DNA of 64,000 nt from Cepaea nemoralis. Lineage: Eukaryota; Mollusca; Gastropoda; Stylommatophora; Helicidae. A model generated the notes under the pieces. That model worked only from the letters and a program-made list of their open reading frames with translations, had not been told where the DNA came from and made no database searches. The translations under genes and the position numbers were made by a program. How positions within the stretch are numbered: the stretch's first letter is position 1; every line of letters starts with the position of its first letter. The stretch is taken from positions 62,001 to 126,000 of the forward strand of contig JACEFZ010013531.1 of the NCBI GenBank assembly GCA_014155875.1, written 5' to 3'. Below, piece after piece: positions 57,660 through 64,000 of the stretch.

Positions 57660-58430
57660 TAAAAGAAAGAAAAATAGTAAATAGATGCGATATCAAAAGT
57701 GAGGAACGCGGTGGATTTCTATTATTTACGAATAAATTTATTTTCCTTTTACCTTCGAAATCAAATTCTGCCCCAACCATTACGTCAATTTCCCCCAGGT
57801 AGTTTCCCTCCATCCCATCCATTCTCTCGTTGACGTTCTCATTCCCTAGTCCCCGTGTCCCATTTCACTTGGGCCTGGTCCTAACGTTGTTTGTCCATTT
57901 GGCTGATGTCCCTACGTGAAAACAAAGCATGCCATTCTCGCTCGTGCCAGTTTAAATTTTCCTCCAGTCCATTCACACCGGGGAGATAAGTGAGTTCTGG
58001 CATGCCGTTTACACAGTTAGCGGTCTTGTCTTCCACAGAGCTAACAAGGAAGCTGTTTTCCCATTCCAGCATCCCTCCTTCCTTCTTTAGTAGAATTGAA
58101 CCGTTCTAAGAATATCTAATTCTATTCACAGTCCGTCTCAATTTATTGACCGACGTAAAATTACCCTGTTTGCTGTTTGAATTTTCTGTCTGCGGAAAGA
58201 AGACAGAGCCATACGAGATATAACCCGGTGCAATGGAATCGATCCTGTTATCTTTGCCGGCACTGTTTTTTATTGCCTTTTATTGTGTAGATCTATTATG
58301 TACATGTAACGGAATTTTTATCCGCCTTGAGTCTATTGTGGTATATGGTGCTAGTCTCATATTGTCGTTGACCAATCGGTACTCGAATGGCGATGTGGTC
58401 AATCGGTCGCCTTTACCTCCCATAACACTT
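57660..58430. other. No firm feature
   Basis: Two short minus-strand open frames (57547-57822, 57881-58072) carry no family motif; otherwise unassigned. Confidence 0.4.
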
Positions 58431-58431
58431 C

Positions 58432-58562
58432 TATGATGCCATGTTAGGCTGAGTCGAACTGGCGGCCAGGTCAAATAAACAGAAAATAAGTCTCCACGGG
58501 GATTCGAACACATGGCCGTTAGACAGGCAATGTCAACAACTCATGTGTAAGGCATCATCAGA
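58432..58562 (-). mobile_element. SINE S2-like copy
   Basis: Plus strand ATGTTAGGCTGAGTCGAACT, GGATTCGAACACATGGCC (the minus-strand B box GTTCGAATCCCC is near perfect) and an AATGTCAACAAC head end. Confidence 0.65.
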
Positions 58563-58564
58563 TT

Positions 58565-59035
58565 ACTTCTCCCACACCATACAAGAAACTTGCAAGTCGT
58601 GTGAGAGGAATTAAATGGTACATTTTATTGCCGTAGGCTCTTTACAAGTACATAACAGTCGCTATCAAAACCACACACAAAGCCACAGAATTGCCTATCA
58701 CTAGTTTCCTAAACTCTAATGCTAATTCTATCTATTTGGTTACACAAAACTCCTATCACCACTAAACCAAGTGCTCTCTACAAAGTCAGTCCCCAGTCTG
58801 ACGAGTTTGCTCGCGTGGCTACACACCACGCGGAAGGACCTTGGTGTGTCCTTCGGCTTTCTGCGTGCCGTTACAACTGCCACGCTTACATTAGTTGTCT
58901 TCTGTTGAGTGGCACTCGTGGCTATCATGTAGGCGCCGTGATTCTGTCGTGACCAGAGTGCTAACTATCTGGTCAACGTCTCCGTGTCTCATGAGAGAAC
59001 TAGTTAATAGTCCCCCATTCTATCACCTACCCTGC
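58565..59035. other. No recognisable feature
   Basis: Unassigned; a short open frame at 58719-58952 has no recognisable motif. Confidence 0.4.
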
Positions 59036-59037
59036 CC

Positions 59038-59190
59038 TCATATCGGGGCACTGTATCACCTCTACTATACTTGAAGTTGACCACTCTTCCCGTTGGTATT
59101 CTATCTTGAGGCAGACCTTTCGGCCTTTATATTCCGGTCTTTGACAGGCAAGTAAGCGTGCTATCCACTCCGCTAACGGGTCACCCATTG
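59038..59190 (-). mobile_element. tRNA-headed SINE-like sequence
   Basis: Minus strand GTGACCCGTTAGCGGAGTGG then ATAGCACGCTTACTTGCC; TAGCGGAGTGG fits an A box. No clear B box, so a degenerate or different head. Confidence 0.55.
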
Positions 59191-59370
59191 CATATCTATC
59201 TCCTGTATTCACGATAACATCTAAAGGTAAATCAAAGGCAGATACTACCGTGTGAAATGTTAGCCCCTGGCCTGTTCTTGGCCATGTTATAATCAGTTGA
59301 GGTGGCCAGTTCTCTTTTAATTCTCAGACATCTGGTTCCTATTTTCCTGCCTGCCTTCTTGCTTGCCTGC

Positions 59371-59373
59371 AGG

Positions 59374-59440
<67 letters not shown>

Positions 59441-59442
59441 CC
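59371..59442 (+). repeat. (CTTT)n microsatellite
   Basis: About 17 uninterrupted TTTC units. Confidence 0.98.
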
Positions 59443-59559
59443 ATTAATTAAATTTATTCCACAAATCTTATAATACACCCCACAATCAGGAGACACGCTT
59501 ACACAGTACAGCTACACTGTCGCATTTCACCATAAATAGACTAGAACAAAACTTCTCGT

Positions 59560-59562
<3 letters not shown>

Positions 59563-59643
<81 letters not shown>

Positions 59644-59660
59644 CCTATGTGTGCTCTCTC
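59563..59660 (+). repeat. (CT)n microsatellite
   Basis: CT to 59640, a short interruption and a few more CT units. Confidence 0.97.
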
Positions 59661-59960
59661 TCTCACGTCTACACACGCCATCAACACTTTTAGTAACAGG
59701 CACGATATTCTCTAGTGGCCAAACATGTGATTCCTGGTCAGAATGTGTGAAAGACGAGAGGGCTGTTCAACAAGCAAGCGGAGTTAGTGTTTAATTAGTT
59801 CCCCCCATAACATATTTTAACAGATATGTATTCTTCCAGTGGGCATACTTACAATCTTGTTTTAAGCCACATTATTTGTTTAGTGTAGTGTTCAATGTAT
59901 AATCCTTACATATCTATGATGTTTATATATTCCAGAATCCCTGCATATCTTGATGTTATA

Positions 59961-61223
59961 TACGAGGTCCTTGAAATGAAAACCTTAATATTTTTGTTAG
60001 TTAGGGAGGGGGAGGAGGGGGAGGAGGGGGAGGAGAGAGGGGTGAATTTATGCTGAAAAATTAAAGAACAAATGTATGACTTTTCAATGTAGTCACGACT
60101 ACGATGAATGCAAGATCTACAGCGCCGATAAATTACTAGGATTCCTGCAGAAATACAATTTTCTTGGTCGGTGTGTAACCACTCATGCATGCATCGTCTG
60201 CTGTAACTCCATATTGGACCGAAACGTGTTTCATCCCAATGACTCTTTGAGTTGTCCAAACAAGTGGAAATCAATTGGGGCTAGGTCTCACGAGTACGGG
60301 GGATGTGGTAAACATTGAAATTGGAGGTCTTCAACCGTTGCACGGGCAGTATGGGTTCGAGCAAGAAATGTCATGTTGCAAAAGGATACCCTCACTCAGA
60401 AGTCCACTTCTTTTTGATTTGATTCCATTTCGAAGATGATTCCTGAGAAGAGCTATTATACGAATCACTGGTGAAAGTTTTGCCCTTTTGGCATATAGTG
60501 CTCTAAAATAATGCCTCGTTCATCCCAAAAGAGTGTCAGCATAACCTTCCCTGCAGATGACTGTGCGCGAAACTTATTTGGTTTCAGTGAGGATGTATAA
60601 AGCCATTCCTTACAGTAACAATTCTTGATGGAAATCCATCACCATCTGCTTCAAAGCACAGTAAAAAAGTTCTTGGCAAGCATGAATGCATGGTTGTTTC
60701 AATTCTGGAGTAAGCTGCCGTGGCACCCACCTTGCAGACACTTTGCAGTACTGTAGTACATCATGGATGGTGTGGCTGAAATTTGACTGATGTGAAGATG
60801 TGAGGCAATGTCACTCGCAGTCAATCGGCGTTTTTCTTGTACTGAGGCCTTCAAAGGCTCTAGGGTCACTACTCGGTGGTCGTTAACAGTCTGTCACAGA
60901 AGTCACGCCGTTTTTAAACGTCCTGCTCCACTCATACATTTGCTGGACTGACTGGTATGCACCACCATTCTGGACCTTCATCCGCCGATAAATTTATATA
61001 GGTTTCGCCCCTTAAATGATAAAAAACCGATAACAAAATGCTGCTCCTGTTTGATGCATGTCAACAATTTTTAAACTGTCCTTAAGACGTCATTGTGTTC
61101 GTCTGCACCATGATGTCACGTGTTAACACCCTTTCCATCCTTAATAACAATATTGACAAGACAAAGACATGGATTTTGTAATTTATATCACTCTTTTAAT
61201 GCTTTCATTTGAAGCCCCTCGTA
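59961..61223 (-). mobile_element. Full-length but dead mariner transposon
   Basis: 1263 bp with imperfect terminal inverted repeats (TACGAGGTCCTTGAAATGAA at the low end; the high end reads TACGAGGGGCTTCAAATGAA on the minus strand) and TA target duplications. Minus-strand remnants of transposase: SSAGKVMLTLFWDERGIILE, HYMPKGQNF, ARTHTARATVED, PYS, stop, DLAPIDFHLF, and a C-terminus like GILVIYRRCRSCIHRSRDYI, EK. These match the DDE mariner order, with FWDERG holding one catalytic Asp and DLAPxD the last; the HDNAPxHT Asp is lost. Many frameshifts and stops make it inactive. Length and ends agree with intact mariners (about 1.3 kb). Confidence 0.9.
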
Positions 61224-62648
61224 TATCAAATTAAAGCAGGATACTTAGGGGAAACTGGGAAAGGGGGGGGGGGTGTGATGAAATCCACTGTCTTTAATAT
61301 CAGATGATTAAAATTACAGAAAACAGTCTGTGTTCACAGCTGCAAGTGTTGACCTCTAGTCGGGAAGGGGGGACCCGGAGAATTTCCCAACATCAAACGA
61401 AATGGTGGCTTTGATTGTCACCACACGACAGAAAGTTGTAGGTTTGTTATCGTGAACATTGGGACGATTGCAGGAACTCGCTACCATGTTTTGGGTTGTC
61501 AAGACAAGGGGAGATCACTGGCGACATTGATTAAACACAAGGGAGATAAGATTCTGGAATTCGTTAGTTCCCTTGAAAGACACCTGCATGACATCAAAGA
61601 CTTCACTGGAACACTCCCAGCACGTGACAAAAACAAGACTGGTGCACGTCAGTGTAGACCAAAAAATGGATTAGGATTGACTTGTTTTGTTGGAGAGCTC
61701 TACAGTGTTAGATTAATTAAAAATTAACTAGCATGTGTCGTTATGGCAAAGTGTAGCAGCCATCCAGGAATGAGGCGGGTTTGCATAAGGTACAAAATAT
61801 AGTCTATTTAGGCCTAATTAATATAGGCAGTAGCCTTGTTAAAACTAGAGTGTGATGATTAGCACTGGTAGTTGAAAACTAGTTACAGTAGTGAAGTGAT
61901 TATTGGCTCTGCTAGGATGAATATGATAGCGGCGTGATATTTGGAGAGATTTAAGATGGGTTGGGAGAGGGGGAAAGTGTCCAATGGGGGGAATCTTTCA
62001 GTGGTTTGTTTGCCCACTGAAGTTTTGCACTCTGTTTATGGGTCTTTCCTTGTCATAGCCTGATTCGGACGTAGGTGAGGAGCTAATAGGCTCTATGACA
62101 GAGTTTAGTTAGCTGGAAAAATAACAGCAAGGCAATAGGCTTACACTCAGCCGGTAGGATCAGTGACTAGTGCTATCACCAGATGTGTTGTTTCTATAAC
62201 AGGTTCCCTGCCAGTTACGAGGAAGTTCAACACTGGTTTTGAAAAAAGTTCAACTCCAATTAGGAAGAACACCAGTTGAACAGTCAAATGTTTCTTACGG
62301 AAAATGAATAACGTCCGAGAAGAAAGATGGTATTATGTTTACGCTGGACTCATAATCAGGAGGGTCCACCATAACATGGCTCAGAAGAGCCAACCAATAT
62401 AACGATTCCTGTGTGTTAAGGTTCACCTAGGATGGGTGAAGATTGTTGATATGTCACACATCATACAAACATTGTTAAGGGAACGAGAACATTAAAATGT
62501 AAATCACATGGTGTGATAGATTCCAGTGAAACATTACAAAAGACATTATACTTGAGACTATATAGACACTAGTTAGGATCCAGTATATTAACAATAACAG
62601 TGATACCTAAGTACACACCACAAAGGATTTGTACATTTTTTTAAGGAA
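61224..62648. other. No recognisable feature
   Basis: Unassigned sequence. A 91-codon plus-strand open frame (61452-61727) has no family motif I recognise; short G-run at 61264-61273. Confidence 0.4.
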
Positions 62649-62649
62649 C

Positions 62650-62690
62650 GATCAATCAATCAATCATGTGCCATGCCGGAAAGCGTGGTA
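62650..62690 (-). mobile_element. LINE 3' tip, family R3
   Basis: (AATC)n then ATGTGCCATGCCGGAAAGCG: only the last ~8 codons and tail of an R3 element; a strongly 5'-truncated insertion. Confidence 0.8.
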
Positions 62691-62694
62691 TTTA

Positions 62695-63155
62695 GGAACG
62701 ATAGGAACTTATAATGTGTAGTGTGCAACCGGTCCATGATCAGCTGTAAATTACAAGCAGTATCTATTTCGGATGATCATGAAGATGGATTACCAGGTAG
62801 CTACAGATGAAAGTCAGTGTCCGGCAGGAGAGATACAGCACTGGGTGAGGTGAAATTGTTCTGACTTAACGTGCTGTGGTGTGTCCTTGCAAGGATGAAC
62901 TGACTATGCTATTATCTGAGGGTCCGATCCTACACACATTATAGAACACATCACACATTTTCTTCGCATACACGTCTCACGTACATTACACTTTCCTTTT
63001 AATAAATTAATCTTTATTAATTTTTAGAAGCAAGAGTTGTTGAATATGTTGCGTGGGGAAGAATGAGAGGGGGCATAGTACGACAGTGATAGAGAGAGGA
63101 AAAGGTGTCCATGAACTGATGGAGTGTGTTGGACGGAAGCTATTGGATTCTCCAG
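62695..63155. other. No recognisable feature
   Basis: Unassigned flank between a LINE tip and the second Helitron-like copy. Confidence 0.4.
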
Positions 63156-63156
63156 A

Positions 63157-63950
63157 CTCTATATATATAAAACAGAGTGTATGTGGCTTTGTTTGTGGTT
63201 AGCTATGTATTGGATGCGTTCGATAACGGTACATCCGATTGAGATGAAATTTTCTACACGTCTTCCTTTCATTCCTGTCCAACCGACTATAATAGTTTCA
63301 TAGTGTAAAATCTTCTACTTATTTAATAACATTTACTTTTTCATTTTTCTATGAAACAGATAGACAGTTCTATATAGCAGGGGGACTTCACTCTAGAAAA
63401 GTTATTTCAAGGGACATAACTTTTAATAACATTTCTATATACTTTATAGTCATATTGTTGGACTTACTTGCACTATTTTTAAACTCTATTTCTATAGTTA
63501 TTTTCAGGCATATGAGTTATAATAAATAGTGATATAATCTTTAAGTCATTTTCAAAGTTTGCATAAAAATAATGCATAATGCATAACATTGTAACCCATC
63601 TTTTTCTGCTTACAGAACTTATCAACTGTCATGTCGGTGATTAAAAACAGTTTTCATTAAAAATAATGAATGGTGTGTGGAAGGACATTCTTGTAAGTTA
63701 CTGTGCGCCAGGAGCTGGGCGAAACCACGCCGGGTCAGATAGACTGACAGATAGTCGGGAACGGAAGCTTATTTGACTACTTATATGAATGAAATGACAT
63801 GCTCCCCACCAGGGACTGGGTGAAGCCGGGCCGGGTCAGACAGACAGACAGATAAACAGACAGTCGGGAACGGGACAGCTTATATGACTACGTATATGAA
63901 TTAAATGAGATGCTCCCCACCAGGGACTGGGTGAAACCAGGCCGGTGTGA
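63157..63950 (+). mobile_element. Helitron-like element, copy 2, opposite orientation
   Basis: Begins TCTATATATATAAAACAGAG; the ~560-bp A/T-rich segment (CCGATTGAGATGAAATTTTC, AATAATGCATAATGCATAAC, AATGGTGTGTGGAAGGACAT) aligns with 30300-30830 inverted. Then three GC-rich modules (GGGCGAAACCACGCCGGGTC, GGGTGAAGCCGGGCCGGGTC, GGGTGAAACCAGGCCGG) spaced by GACA-type microsatellite. The 3' end lacks a clear GTCAGCTAG terminus, so it is truncated or diverged. Confidence 0.75.
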
Positions 63951-64000
63951 CGGGATGAGTCTAGATCACTATGTGAATACCACCAATATTACTTAGCTGA

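Noticed and set aside
57881..58072. Minus-strand open frame considered as an upstream C2A or linker exon
   Set aside because: The translation has no C2-like block, and no fitting donor in phase 0 was seen.
61452..61727. 91-codon plus-strand open frame
   Set aside because: No recognisable domain; isolated and not flanked by convincing splice sites.

Overview
Eukaryotic (animal) intronic and repetitive DNA. The only host gene I can support is the 3' end of a synaptotagmin-type gene on the minus strand. Three exons (48778-48901, 13311-13493, 5717-5841, in transcript order) have clean splice sites and compatible phases. Joined, they encode about 143 residues: nearly all of one C2B domain, ending in the synaptotagmin WHxL signature and a stop. 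The two introns are 35.3 kb and 7.5 kb. No exon for a C2A domain or the N-terminus is recognisable in the window, so these probably lie above position 64000. The gene, the tRNA-headed SINEs, the RTE-like and Jockey-like LINE remnants and the number of minisatellites point to an invertebrate, most likely a lophotrochozoan and perhaps a gastropod mollusc. The taxon is inference.

Layout. 1-5500: downstream of the gene; a diverged satellite broken by a LINE fragment, LINE 3' tips, SINEs and unassigned sequence. 5517-5841: candidate poly(A) signal and last exon. 5842-13310 (intron): a 45-bp satellite that starts at a SINE head, short tandem arrays, and LINE remnants with RNase H and reverse transcriptase motifs. 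13311-13493: middle exon, whose splice donor sits inside a minisatellite. 13494-48777 (intron): 54-bp and 29-bp satellites, many LINE C-terminal fragments, three SINE families, a 2.33-kb Helitron-like element inserted in a 62-bp satellite, a solo LTR with 5-bp target duplication, a 3.6-kb CTGC/CTGT tetranucleotide array, nested insertions, and a minisatellite that reverses orientation close to the next exon. 48778-48901: first visible exon. 48902-64000: upstream intron or flank with a 3-kb 50-bp minisatellite, a fold-back element, a dead full-length mariner and a second Helitron-like copy.

No mobile element here looks functional; every transposon reading frame is broken. The recurring theme is how tandem DNA starts: LINE tails, a SINE head, Helitron-like terminal modules and a splice junction each appear to have grown into simple or satellite arrays. 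The long open frames in the window are by-products of tandem repeats whose unit happens to lack stops.
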